64,000 nucleotides of DNA from Vibrio cincinnatiensis DSM 19608 (GCF_900167345.1 NZ_FUXB01000015.1:39534-103533); one strand, 5' to 3'. Positions 9,609-18,627 are shown, counted from the first letter of the stretch. Notes: a model not told the origin generated them from the letters alone. A program made the numbers and translations.

Positions 9609-11312
9609 ATGGATATTCAAACTTGGACCTTTATTCTGGTCGGTATTACTTTTGCGTTGTATATCGGCATCGCAATCTGGGCGAGAGCAGGATCAACCAG
9701 TGAATTTTACGTTGCTGGAGGCGGTGTCCACCCTGTAGCCAATGGTATGGCAACCGCGGCGGACTGGATGTCTGCGGCCTCATTTATCTCCATGGCGGGA
9801 ATCATCTCTTTTGTCGGCTATGACGGAACGGTCTATCTAATGGGCTGGACGGGCGGCTATGTTTTACTTGCGCTTTGTCTTGCCCCTTACCTTCGTAAAT
9901 TTGGTAAGTTCACGGTACCCGATTTTATTGGTGATCGTTACTATTCTCGCACCGCCAGAATGGTGGCGGTATTCTGTGCTATTTTTGTCTCCTTCACCTA
10001 TGTGGCGGGTCAAATGCGAGGAGTCGGTGTCGTTTTTGCTCGTTTCTTAGAGGTTGATATTAACTTAGGTATTATCATCGGGATGGCGATTGTCTTTTTC
10101 TACGCCGTCATGGGGGGAATGAAAGGCATTACCTATACCCAAGTTGCTCAATATTGTGTCTTAATTTTTGCCTTTATGGTGCCAGCCATTTTTACCTCAC
10201 TGATGATGACGAGCAACCCTATCCCACAACTCGGTTTTGGCTCAACCCTCTCTGGCAGTGATGAGTACTTACTCACTCGCTTAGACGGACTCACCCAAGA
10301 GCTAGGATTTACCGCCTATACTGACGGCACTAAGAGTATGGTTGATGTTTTCTTCATTTGTGCGGCCTTAATGGTCGGAACGGCAGGGCTTCCTCATGTG
10401 ATCATCCGCTTTTTTACCGTGCCTAAAGTTTCCGATGCGCGGATTTCTGCCGGTTGGGCACTGCTGTTTATCGCCTTTTTATATACCACGGCTCCGGCTG
10501 TCGCCGCCTTTGCGCGAGTCAACATGATAGACACCATCAATGGCCCAGACATGCAAGGGGTTCCTGCGGCAGAAGCACCCAGTTGGTATCACAACTGGGA
10601 AAGTACGGGATTAGTCCATTGGGAAGATAAAAACGGTGATGGCAAAATGTTTTATTCTGGAGATGAACGTAATGAAATGCGAATCAGTCCTGACATTATT
10701 GTTCTCGCCTCACCAGAGCTCGCTAAACTCCCTAACTGGGTTGTCGCTCTACTGGCGGCAGGGGGCTTGGCTGCTGCACTGTCAACCGCAGCAGGGCTAC
10801 TGTTAGTCATATCTACAGCGATATCTCATGACTTACTCAAAAAAGGCTTTAAACCCAACATGACGGATAAACAAGAACTGCTGGCTGCGCGACTTGCCTC
10901 AGCCGTCGCCATTGTGGGGGCCGGTTATCTGGGCATCAATCCACCGGGCTTTGTCGCCGAAGTGGTGGCCTTTGCCTTTGGCTTAGCGGCCGCCTCGTTC
11001 TTCCCTGCCATTATATTAGGAATCTTCTATAAGAAGATGAATAAAGAGGGAGCAGTGAGTGGCATGATTGTGGGGGTTATTTTTACTGCCGCCTATATTA
11101 TTTACTTCAAATTCATCAACCCAGCCGCTAGCACGCCGGATAATTGGTGGTTTGGGATCAGCCCCGAAGGGATTGGTACACTCGGTATGTGCCTCAACTT
11201 CGTGGTAGCAATTGTGGTTAATAAATTTACGGCTGAAGTTCCTAATGATGTGCAAGAAATGGTAGAGTCCATTCGCTATCCTAAAGGGGCGGGGGCGGCG
11301 CATAATCACTAA
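9609..11312 (+). CDS. Sodium:solute symporter large subunit (SLC5 family, VC_2705 subfamily)
   Basis: A 567-residue SLC5/SSS inner-membrane symporter related to ActP. It has about 13 membrane segments. Near the N-terminus are FYVAGGGVHPVANGMATAAD and SAASFISMAG, the family's substrate/Na+ region, and later GGLAAALSTAAGLLLVIS, which holds the conserved Na2-site region. A hydrophilic insert near residues 305-350 (WEDKNGDGKMFYSGDERNE) is characteristic of this subfamily and resembles a Ca-binding DxNxDG loop. Start ATG at 9609 with GAAGGG upstream. Cotranscribed with the small subunit. Substrate not proven; short-chain carboxylates are the likely class. The gene sits in the neighbourhood of the acetate-switch regulator crbR. 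Confidence 0.88.
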   Translation: MDIQTWTFILVGITFALYIGIAIWARAGSTSEFYVAGGGVHPVANGMATAADWMSAASFISMAGIISFVGYDGTVYLMGWTGGYVLLALCLAPYLRKFGKFTVPDFIGDRYYSRTARMVAVFCAIFVSFTYVAGQMRGVGVVFARFLEVDINLGIIIGMAIVFFYAVMGGMKGITYTQVAQYCVLIFAFMVPAIFTSLMMTSNPIPQLGFGSTLSGSDEYLLTRLDGLTQELGFTAYTDGTKSMVDVFFICAALMVGTAGLPHVIIRFFTVPKVSDARISAGWALLFIAFLYTTAPAVAAFARVNMIDTINGPDMQGVPAAEAPSWYHNWESTGLVHWEDKNGDGKMFYSGDERNEMRISPDIIVLASPELAKLPNWVVALLAAGGLAAALSTAAGLLLVISTAISHDLLKKGFKPNMTDKQELLAARLASAVAIVGAGYLGINPPGFVAEVVAFAFGLAAASFFPAIILGIFYKKMNKEGAVSGMIVGVIFTAAYIIYFKFINPAASTPDNWWFGISPEGIGTLGMCLNFVVAIVVNKFTAEVPNDVQEMVESIRYPKGAGAAHNH

Positions 11313-11334
11313 AGATATCGTCGTTTTACAACCC

Positions 11335-11362
11335 AAAAGCCCAGAAACCCTCTGGGCTTTTT
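11335..11362. terminator. Bidirectional terminator between the symporter and yhhQ
   Basis: Stem AAAAGCCCAGA (11335-11345) with TCTGGGCTTTT (11351-11361), a 5-base loop, T-rich on both strands. It serves the rightward symporter operon and the leftward yhhQ gene. Confidence 0.85.
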
Positions 11363-11375
11363 GATTATTTCGACT

Positions 11376-12050
11376 TTAGTTACTGGGCACTTGCTGTGAT
11401 GATAATGCCGGGGTCACTAAGGTCAGTTTACCAATCAGGTAATTTAGCAGCACCCCATACATAGGCACAAACAAACCTAAGCTAATGATCAGTTTAAAGC
11501 TGTAATCCACCAGCGCAATCTCTGTCCAGTGCTGCGCCATAAAGGGATCCGGGCTTTGATAAAAAGCAATAGCAAAAAAAGCCACCGTATCTAACGCATT
11601 ACCTAATAAGGTAGAAGCAGTCGGCGCGACCCACCACTGTTTCATCTGTCGTAAACGGTTAAACACATGGACATCCATGATCTGGCCTAATAAATAAGCC
11701 ATAAAACTGGCGGCGGCGATTCGAGCAACAAACAAGTTGAAATCGCTCAGTGGCGCAACACCTTGAAATTGCCCTTCAAAGAACACCACAGAAAGCAGAT
11801 AAGAAACGACTAAAGCTGGCAGCATCACCCAAAAAATAATTTTTCGAGCCAGTCCCGCACCAAAAATTCGCACCGTTAAATCCGTTGCCAAAAAAATGAA
11901 TGGGAAAGTAAAAGCCCCCCACGTGGTATGAAAACCAGCGATAGTAAAGGGAAGCTGTACTAAGTAATTACTGGAAGCAATAATCACTAAATGGAAGAGA
12001 ACTAAACAAGTAAGGGCTTTGCGCTGCTGCGCTGGGGTAAATTGACTCAT
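11376..12050 (-). CDS. yhhQ: Queuosine-precursor transporter YhhQ (preQ0/preQ1 uptake, COG1738)
   Basis: A 224-residue inner-membrane protein of the YhhQ/QPTR family, which imports 7-deazaguanine precursors of the tRNA modification queuosine. Six or so hydrophobic segments are visible, and the family motifs GAFTFPFIFLATDLTVRIFG and GNALDTVAFFAIAF are present. E. coli YhhQ is about the same length. Start ATG at 12050; the Shine-Dalgarno (AAGG, 12060-12057) is part of a preQ1-I riboswitch described separately, which strongly supports both the start and the function. Upstream lie a sigma-70 promoter and a PurR box. Confidence 0.9.
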   Translation of the reverse strand: MSQFTPAQQRKALTCLVLFHLVIIASSNYLVQLPFTIAGFHTTWGAFTFPFIFLATDLTVRIFGAGLARKIIFWVMLPALVVSYLLSVVFFEGQFQGVAPLSDFNLFVARIAAASFMAYLLGQIMDVHVFNRLRQMKQWWVAPTASTLLGNALDTVAFFAIAFYQSPDPFMAQHWTEIALVDYSFKLIISLGLFVPMYGVLLNYLIGKLTLVTPALSSQQVPSN

Positions 12051-12056
12051 ATTGAA

Positions 12057-12092
12057 CCTTTTTAGTTTGGTTTGGGGGTGAGGGAACCCAAA
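12057..12092 (-). promoter_or_regulatory. preQ1-I riboswitch (translational) in the yhhQ leader
   Basis: Reading leftward from 12092, stem P1 is TTTGGG (12092-12087) with CCCAAA (12076-12071). The loop TTCCCTCAC follows the first strand; C12077, directly before the second strand, is at the position of the ligand-pairing C. The A-rich tail ACCAAACTAAAA then runs to AAGG (12060-12057). Loop bases CCT (12083-12081) can pair with AGG (12059-12057), giving the H-type pseudoknot P2 that hides the Shine-Dalgarno when ligand binds. Layout and length match the class I aptamer known from B. subtilis queC and T. tengcongensis. The gene downstream, yhhQ, is a known preQ1-I target family. Not run through a covariance model. 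Confidence 0.78.
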
Positions 12093-12157
12093 TCGAAGCC
12101 GAAGCTGTCACTGATTAATCACACAGGAGATCGAGAACATCTCCATCAAGGGCGGCG

Positions 12158-12185
12158 ATTATACCTTAACCCAATCCCCCTGCAA
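12158..12185 (-). promoter_or_regulatory. Sigma-70 promoter of yhhQ
   Basis: On the minus strand, -35 TTGCAG (12185-12180), a 16-base spacer and a perfect -10 TATAAT (12163-12158), followed by a GC-rich discriminator CGCCGCCC. Start would be near 12151, giving a leader of about 100 bases that contains a GGAGAT/ATCTCC hairpin (12131-12126 with 12144-12139) and then the riboswitch. Confidence 0.65.
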
Positions 12186-12197
12186 GCCCTTAAGTTA

Positions 12198-12213
12198 ACG
12201 CAAACGTTTGACT
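12198..12213. promoter_or_regulatory. PurR-type operator
   Basis: ACGCAAACGTTTGACT matches the PurR operator ACGCAAACGTTTGCGT at 14 of 16 positions, including the whole CGCAAACGTTTG core. It lies 12 bases upstream of the yhhQ -35 and about 190 bases before gmk. The yhhQ side is more likely by distance; gmk, a purine gene, cannot be excluded. Confidence 0.7.
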
Positions 12214-12294
12214 CTTATTTCAGCAACACAGCAATATACTCAGCTTTTACTTGAGAAGATCCTGAAGATCATGCTAACCTTCGCCTCCATTTTT

Positions 12295-12337
12295 CTGACC
12301 AAAATAACCACTTTCTGTGTCAATATCACTTGGTCAG
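12295..12337 (+). repeat. Inverted repeat in the gmk upstream region
   Basis: CTGACCAA (12295-12302) and TTGGTCAG (12330-12337) form a perfect 8-base stem around a 27-base loop, 68 bases before gmk. It could be an mRNA leader hairpin or an operator. No known motif recognised. I see no strong gmk promoter in 12214-12404. Confidence 0.35.
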
Positions 12338-12365
12338 TGCTAGCTTTAGCGTAGTGGAAGCGTAG

Positions 12366-13028
<663 letters not shown>

Positions 13029-13130
13029 TTCTGTAATAATACATTAGTCATCGCCTGTCGCTAGTATCTATTAGCGTTAGGTTGTATACTTTCTCGTCAA
13101 TCATATTTTAGTTAACTATTTGGAGTTCTC

Positions 13131-13403
13131 ATGGCACGCGTAACTGTTCAAGACGCTGTTGAAAAAGTTGGCAACCGTTTCGACTTAGTTCTGATTGCGG
13201 CTCGCCGCGCTCGTCAAATGCAAACTGGCGGTAAAGACTCTCTAGTGCCAGAAGAGAACGATAAAGCCACGGTTATCGCCCTACGCGAAATCGAAGAAGG
13301 CCTTATCACGAAAGACGTACTGGATGCTCGTGAACGCCAAGAGCAACAAGAGCAAGAAGCCGCAGAATTAGCTGCCGTTAGCAGCATCGTGCATAGCCGC
13401 TGA
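13131..13403 (+). CDS. rpoZ: RNA polymerase omega subunit
   Basis: The small subunit that helps assemble the beta' subunit and forms part of one ppGpp site of RNA polymerase. It has 90 residues with the conserved start [20 protein letters not shown], the AARRARQM helix and [17 protein letters not shown]. Shine-Dalgarno TTTGGAG is well placed before ATG 13131. TATACT at 13086-13091 may be part of its own promoter. Followed 38 bases later by spoT, the usual pairing with the ppGpp enzyme. Confidence 0.97.
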   Translation: MARVTVQDAVEKVGNRFDLVLIAARRARQMQTGGKDSLVPEENDKATVIALREIEEGLITKDVLDARERQEQQEQEAAELAAVSSIVHSR

Positions 13404-13441
13404 TTCTGTATCAGGAATGACTCAACATTCGGGCCTGAAAT

Positions 13442-15562
13442 TTGTATCTATTCGATAGCCTCAAAGATGTTGCCCAGGAATATCTCTCAGAGCCTCAAAT
13501 AGAGGCTCTTCGCCAATCTTATATCGTGGCAAGAGATGCCCATGAAGGGCAAACCCGCTCCAGCGGGGAACCTTATATTATCCACCCGGTTGCCGTTGCT
13601 CGAATTCTGGCAGAAATGCGTTTGGATTTAGAAACGCTACAAGCCGCCCTTCTCCACGATGTCATTGAAGACACACCAGCCACCAAAGAAGAACTAGAAA
13701 TCAAATTTGGCACAGCTGTCGCTGAATTGGTTGATGGTGTTTCGAAGCTGGATAAACTTAAATTTCGTGATCGTAAAGAAGCGCAAGCGGAAAACTTTCG
13801 AAAAATGGTGCTTGCCATGGTGCAAGACATTCGCGTTATTTTAATCAAGCTCTCTGACCGTACACATAATATGCGCACCTTAGGGGCACTGCGCCCTGAT
13901 AAAAAGCGTCGGATAGCTCGGGAAACGTTAGAAATCTACGCCCCACTGGCCCACCGGTTAGGCATCCACAATATCAAAACTGAGCTGGAAGAGCTGGGGT
14001 TTGAAGCTTTATATCCCAACCGCTATCGCGTTCTGAAAGAAGTGGTCAAAGCAGCACGAGGCAACCGCAAAGAGATGATTCAACGAATCCATAGTGAAAT
14101 CGAAGGTCGTCTGCATGAAGTTGGGTTGCCTGCACGAGTGGTTGGGCGTGAAAAAAATCTCTACTCCATTTACAACAAGATGAAAACCAAAGAGCAGCGT
14201 TTTCATACCATTATGGATATTTATGCGTTTCGGGTCATCGTGGATACCGCCGATACGTGTTATCGAGTATTAGGCCAAGTACACAGTTTGTATAAGCCTC
14301 GCCCGAATCGAGTTAAAGATTATATTGCCGTCCCCAAGGCCAATGGCTATCAATCTCTGCATACTTCCATGGTTGGGCCGCATGGCGTTCCCGTTGAAGT
14401 TCAGATCCGTACCGAAGATATGGATCAAATGGCAGACAAAGGGGTCGCGGCACACTGGTCTTATAAAAGCAACGGTGAGCGCGGCGGCACAACAGCGCAA
14501 GTCAAAGCACAACGTTGGATGCAAAGCTTGTTGGAACTGCAACAAAGTGCCGGTAATTCTTTTGAATTTATTGAAAATGTAAAATCCGATCTCTTCCCTG
14601 ATGAGATCTATGTTTTCACCCCCAAAGGACGTATTGTTGAGCTGCCTGTTGGAGCAACCGCGGTCGACTTTGCCTATGCCGTTCATACCGATGTGGGCAA
14701 TACCTGCGTTGGTGCACGTGTAGATCGCACTCCGTACCCTCTCAGTAAGTCCCTAAAAAATGGTCAAACGGTCGAAATCATCAGTGCACCAGGGGCAAGG
14801 CCAAATGCCGCTTGGCTAAACTATGTGGTGACATCAAGAGCCAGAACTAAAATTCGCCAAGTGTTAAAAACCATGCGGAGAGAAGAATCGATCACTTTAG
14901 GTCGTCGCTTACTCAATCACGCTTTAGGCGATCTCTCTCTGAGCGATATTAGCCAAGAAAATATCGAGCATGTTTTAACGGATCTTAAACTCACGAGTGA
15001 GAATGACTTGCTTGCCGCCATCGGGTTAGGTGAGTTAATGAGTATTGTCATCGCCCGTCGTTTATTAGGCGATGCGGATGAATTAACTGAGAGCACCAAT
15101 AAAGATAGTACACCGAAGAAAAAACTACCGATTCGTGGTGCAGAAGGCATTTTATTAACCTTTGCCAACTGTTGTCATCCGATTCCTGATGATTCCATTA
15201 TCGCTCATGTCTCCCCTGGACGTGGATTGGTCGTGCACCGAGAAACCTGCCCTAATGTTCGCGGGTATCAAAAAGAACCCGATAAATACATGGCGGTCGA
15301 GTGGACGAAAGATTACGAACAAGAGTTCATTACCGAGTTAAGAGTGGATATGAATAACCGCCAAGGTGCCTTGGCAGATTTGACCAATGTGATTTCTAAT
15401 ACTGGTTCCAATATTCATGGCCTATCGACGGAAGAACGAGATGGACGTTTATATACGGTTACGGTATTGCTCACCACCAAAGATCGCGTTCATTTAGCGG
15501 GGATTATGCGGAAAATTCGTGTGATGCCTAATACGCTCAAAGTGCGGCGCAGAAAGTACTAA
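13442..15562 (+). CDS. spoT: Bifunctional (p)ppGpp synthase/hydrolase SpoT
   Basis: Makes and breaks the alarmone ppGpp; hydrolysis is the main role of SpoT. The 706 residues show the HD hydrolase (His72-Asp73 in LLHDVIEDTP), the synthetase-like region (SIYNKM, YRVLGQVHSLYKPRP, GYQSLHTS), the TGS domain (about 388-450: DEIYVFTPKGRIVELP), a zinc-finger/helical region with NCCHP, and a C-terminal ACT domain (about 630-704). The start is TTG at 13442; this aligns exactly with the MYLF start of E. coli SpoT, which I recall also uses TTG. Shine-Dalgarno is weak. In the rpoZ-spoT transcription unit, closed by a terminator at 15578. Confidence 0.96.
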   Translation: MYLFDSLKDVAQEYLSEPQIEALRQSYIVARDAHEGQTRSSGEPYIIHPVAVARILAEMRLDLETLQAALLHDVIEDTPATKEELEIKFGTAVAELVDGVSKLDKLKFRDRKEAQAENFRKMVLAMVQDIRVILIKLSDRTHNMRTLGALRPDKKRRIARETLEIYAPLAHRLGIHNIKTELEELGFEALYPNRYRVLKEVVKAARGNRKEMIQRIHSEIEGRLHEVGLPARVVGREKNLYSIYNKMKTKEQRFHTIMDIYAFRVIVDTADTCYRVLGQVHSLYKPRPNRVKDYIAVPKANGYQSLHTSMVGPHGVPVEVQIRTEDMDQMADKGVAAHWSYKSNGERGGTTAQVKAQRWMQSLLELQQSAGNSFEFIENVKSDLFPDEIYVFTPKGRIVELPVGATAVDFAYAVHTDVGNTCVGARVDRTPYPLSKSLKNGQTVEIISAPGARPNAAWLNYVVTSRARTKIRQVLKTMRREESITLGRRLLNHALGDLSLSDISQENIEHVLTDLKLTSENDLLAAIGLGELMSIVIARRLLGDADELTESTNKDSTPKKKLPIRGAEGILLTFANCCHPIPDDSIIAHVSPGRGLVVHRETCPNVRGYQKEPDKYMAVEWTKDYEQEFITELRVDMNNRQGALADLTNVISNTGSNIHGLSTEERDGRLYTVTVLLTTKDRVHLAGIMRKIRVMPNTLKVRRRKY

Positions 15563-15577
15563 CCCGACTACAGATGG

Positions 15578-15606
15578 AGCCCTTGACTAGCGCAAGGGCT
15601 TTTTTA
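15578..15606 (+). terminator. Rho-independent terminator after spoT
   Basis: Stem AGCCCTTG (15578-15585) with CAAGGGCT (15593-15600), then TTTTTT. Starts 15 bases after the spoT stop, separating spoT from trmH. Confidence 0.9.
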
Positions 15607-15683
15607 TTGACCCATGTGTCAAAGTACCACCCAAGTGGTTAAGTTCGCTTTGAGACAGAGAAAATAGATGATGCAAACTTACT

Positions 15684-16370
15684 ATGAATTTAGACCGTTA
15701 CCAACGTATTCAAGAGGTGCTTAAAGCTCGCCAACCCGATTTAACCGTCTGTTTGGAAGAGGTCCATAAACCGAATAATGTTTCTGCCGTCATTCGAACC
15801 GCAGATGCGGTCGGGCTACATCAGATCCACGCAATCTGGCCTAATGAACAAATGCGAACTCTCACCCATACGTCAGCCGGTGCTCGCAATTGGGTGGAAG
15901 TAGAAACCCACAATAGTACTCAAGAGGCCATTACCCACCTAAAAGCACAAGGCATGCAAGTATTGGTCACCAATCTGTCTGAATATGCCGTAGATTTTCG
16001 AGAAATTGACTATACCCAACCCACCGCCATCGTTGTCGGGAGTGAAAAAACGGGCATTTCTCAACAAGCATTAGCCCTAGCCGATCAAGAGATTGTGATA
16101 CCCATGGTCGGGATGGTGCAGTCGCTCAACGTATCGGTCGCCTGTGCGCTCATTTTGTATGAAGCACAACGGCAACGGCAACAAACCGGAATGTATCAAC
16201 GTGAACAAAGCCCGCTCCCAGAGCAGACTATTCAGCGCATTTTATTTGAGCGAGGCCATCCAGTATTAGCGAAAGTCGCCAAGCGCAAAGGGCTTCCCTA
16301 TCCCACCTTAGATGAACAAGGTCAGATTATCGCCGACCTAAATTGGTGGAACGCGATGCAACGCGGATAA
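15684..16370 (+). CDS. trmH: tRNA (guanosine-18-2'-O)-methyltransferase TrmH (SpoU)
   Basis: Transfers methyl from S-adenosylmethionine to the 2'-OH of G18 in the D-loop of tRNA. The 228 residues contain the three SPOUT motifs: NNVSAVIRTADAVG (motif 1, catalytic Arg), VVGSEKTGIS (motif 2) and IPMVGMVQSLNVSVACAL (motif 3), which build the trefoil knot. A basic C-terminal extension (VAKRKGLPYPTLDEQG) is typical of the enterobacterial type. Start ATG at 15684. It lies between spoT and recG, as in E. coli. Confidence 0.95.
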   Translation: MNLDRYQRIQEVLKARQPDLTVCLEEVHKPNNVSAVIRTADAVGLHQIHAIWPNEQMRTLTHTSAGARNWVEVETHNSTQEAITHLKAQGMQVLVTNLSEYAVDFREIDYTQPTAIVVGSEKTGISQQALALADQEIVIPMVGMVQSLNVSVACALILYEAQRQRQQTGMYQREQSPLPEQTIQRILFERGHPVLAKVAKRKGLPYPTLDEQGQIIADLNWWNAMQRG

Positions 16371-16390
16371 TTTCCCTGTACAAATACACA

Positions 16391-16419
16391 GCTCAATGGT
16401 TGAATAAAGCCCATTGAGC
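16391..16419 (+). terminator. Hairpin between trmH and recG
   Basis: Perfect 9-base stem GCTCAATGG (16391-16399) with CCATTGAGC (16411-16419), 20 bases after the trmH stop. No T run follows on either strand, so it is at best a weak terminator or a processing signal ahead of recG. Confidence 0.35.
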
Positions 16420-16439
16420 CTAACTCTGTGGTTGATCTT

Positions 16440-18518
16440 ATGTCACAACTTCTTTCAGCAATTCCATTAACGTCACTCTCTGGTGTCGGCGCTAAAGTCG
16501 CTGAAAAATTGGCTAAAGTTGGATTAAACACAGTACAAGATCTGCTTTTCCATCTACCACTGCGTTATGAAGATCGCACTCGTATTTATCCCATCATCAA
16601 ACTCCATCCCGGCTTATGGGCAGCAGTACAAGGCAAGGTGATGACGGTGGATACCCATTTTGGTCGCCGAAAGATGCTTACGGTCAAAATCAGTGATGGA
16701 AATGGCACGCTCACCTTACGCTTCTTTAACTTCACGGCAGCGATGAAAAATAACTTTACTGAAGGCAAACCGATTTATGCCTACGGTGAAATTAAGCGAG
16801 GTAATCAGGGATTAGAAATTATCCATCCCGACTACCAATTTTTTGCCTCCACTCAAGAGAGCGTAACAGAAACCCACTTAACCCCCGTATACCCCACGAC
16901 GGAAGGATTACGACAAACCACTCTGCGTAATCTTACTGACCAAGCATTAAGTTTGCTCGATAAAGCGGCCGTGAACGATCTATTACCCTCGGGGTTGTAC
17001 CCCAATCAACTGACTCTCGCCCAAGCGCTGCACACCATTCATCGACCTTCGGCAGGCATTGATCTCACACTCTTTGATGAGGGACGCCACCCTGCCCAGC
17101 TTCGGTTAATTATGGAAGAATTATTAGCACAAAATTTATCCATGCTAGCAGTACGCAGTAAAGGACAGCAGGATGTCGCCCTCCCCTTAGCGGAATGTCA
17201 TCAATTAAAACATCAACTATTGGCACTGCTGCCGTTTAGCCCAACACACGCTCAGTCTCGGGTAGTCAGTGAAATAGAAGCGGATCTCGCTAAACCGCAT
17301 CCAATGATGCGGTTAGTACAAGGGGATGTCGGTTCAGGAAAAACCTTAGTCGCCGCCTTAGCCGCTGTCAGAGCCATTGAACACGGCTATCAGGTCGCAC
17401 TCATGGCTCCGACCGAACTGCTGGCGGAACAACATGCTCTGAACTTTAGTCAGTGGTTTGAATCGATGGGAATATCTGTTGGTTGGCTGGCGGGGAAACT
17501 CAAAGGCAAGGCAAAACAAGCGGAACTGGCCCGTATTGCTAGTGGAGAAGCGAAAATGGTGGTGGGTACGCACGCGCTCTTTCAAGAGCAGGTCGAGTTC
17601 CATCACCTCGCCTTAGTCATCATTGATGAACAACACCGCTTTGGCGTCCACCAACGCCTTGAGCTGCGAGAAAAAGGGGCTAAACAAGGTGCTTATCCAC
17701 ATCAGCTGATCATGACAGCGACACCGATTCCACGCACCTTAGCCATGACGGCCTATGCGGATTTAGAAACCTCTGTCATTGATGAACTGCCTCCCGGGCG
17801 AACCCCCATTCAAACGGTGGCCATTCCTGATACCAAACGAGCAGACATCATTGAGCGAGTGCGCCACGCTTGCCTTAATGAACAGAAGCAAGCGTATTGG
17901 GTTTGTACCTTAATCGACGAATCAGAAGTGCTAGAAGCCCAAGCGGCCGCTGACACCGCACAAGAGTTACAACAACAATTACCCGAACTTAACATAGGGC
18001 TAGTGCATGGGCGAATGAAACCCACAGAAAAACAGCAAGTGATGCAAGCCTTTAAAGATAACCAATTGCACCTGTTGGTCGCCACCACGGTTATCGAGGT
18101 CGGGGTCGACGTCCCCAATGCCAGCTTAATGATCATTGAAAACCCTGAACGTTTAGGTTTGGCACAACTGCATCAGCTACGCGGCCGAGTCGGGCGAGGA
18201 TCTGTCGCCAGTCACTGCGTTTTGCTCTACCATGCGCCACTCTCAAAAACAGCCCAAAAACGCCTTGGGGTATTGCGAGAAAGTAATGATGGATTTGTTA
18301 TCGCACAACGTGACTTAGAAATCCGAGGTCCCGGCGAACTGCTTGGCACTAAACAGACTGGTTTGGCCGATTTTAAAATTGCTGATTTAGTCCGCGATCA
18401 ACGGCTAATTCCAGAAGTACAACGTCTTGCTCGTCATATTCACGATCACTACCCCGTCAATGCTAAAGCGATCATTGAGCGCTGGTTAGGAGAACGCGAC
18501 GTTTACGCTAAAGCTTAA
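16440..18518 (+). CDS. recG: ATP-dependent DNA helicase RecG
   Basis: Double-stranded DNA translocase that reverses stalled replication forks and acts on Holliday junctions. The 692 residues have the N-terminal wedge domain (LSGVGAKVAEKLAKVGL, LPLRYEDRT) and superfamily 2 helicase motifs: I, GDVGSGKT with Lys301; II, DEQH at 396-399; III, TATPIPRT; V and VI, VIEVGVDVPN and QLHQLRGRVGRG. The C-terminal TRG region holds RGPGELLGTKQTG. Start chosen at ATG 16440 because it aligns with the E. coli N-terminus; a GTG at 16428 is also in frame. Shine-Dalgarno is poor. Confidence 0.96.
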   Translation: MSQLLSAIPLTSLSGVGAKVAEKLAKVGLNTVQDLLFHLPLRYEDRTRIYPIIKLHPGLWAAVQGKVMTVDTHFGRRKMLTVKISDGNGTLTLRFFNFTAAMKNNFTEGKPIYAYGEIKRGNQGLEIIHPDYQFFASTQESVTETHLTPVYPTTEGLRQTTLRNLTDQALSLLDKAAVNDLLPSGLYPNQLTLAQALHTIHRPSAGIDLTLFDEGRHPAQLRLIMEELLAQNLSMLAVRSKGQQDVALPLAECHQLKHQLLALLPFSPTHAQSRVVSEIEADLAKPHPMMRLVQGDVGSGKTLVAALAAVRAIEHGYQVALMAPTELLAEQHALNFSQWFESMGISVGWLAGKLKGKAKQAELARIASGEAKMVVGTHALFQEQVEFHHLALVIIDEQHRFGVHQRLELREKGAKQGAYPHQLIMTATPIPRTLAMTAYADLETSVIDELPPGRTPIQTVAIPDTKRADIIERVRHACLNEQKQAYWVCTLIDESEVLEAQAAADTAQELQQQLPELNIGLVHGRMKPTEKQQVMQAFKDNQLHLLVATTVIEVGVDVPNASLMIIENPERLGLAQLHQLRGRVGRGSVASHCVLLYHAPLSKTAQKRLGVLRESNDGFVIAQRDLEIRGPGELLGTKQTGLADFKIADLVRDQRLIPEVQRLARHIHDHYPVNAKAIIERWLGERDVYAKA

Positions 18519-18578
18519 TCTTTCCCTAAGCCACTCTTCTCTTTTATTTATGAGTACAAAAAAGTCATTTCCCAGCAT

Positions 18579-18594
18579 GGGCAATCGTTTGCTT
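18579..18594. promoter_or_regulatory. PurR-type operator overlapping the xanP -35
   Basis: GGGCAATCGTTTGCTT matches the PurR operator at 12 of 16 positions, with GCAA-CGTTTGC intact. It overlaps the -35 hexamer at 18589-18594, a position suited to repression. Xanthine permease genes are known PurR targets in gammaproteobacteria. Confidence 0.65.
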
Positions 18595-18616
18595 TTTTGA
18601 TAAAAACCTCTATAAT
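18589..18616 (+). promoter_or_regulatory. Sigma-70 promoter of xanP
   Basis: -35 TTGCTT (18589-18594), 16-base spacer, -10 TATAAT (18611-18616), then the discriminator CGCCGCCC. The stretch 18611-18624 is identical over 14 bases to the yhhQ promoter core on the other strand. Leader length would be about 125 bases. Confidence 0.7.
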
Positions 18617-18627
18617 CGCCGCCCAAA

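Noticed and set aside
14270..14686. 138-codon minus-strand frame inside spoT.
   Set aside because: Shadow of the highly conserved spoT coding sequence; no ribosome-binding site or homology.
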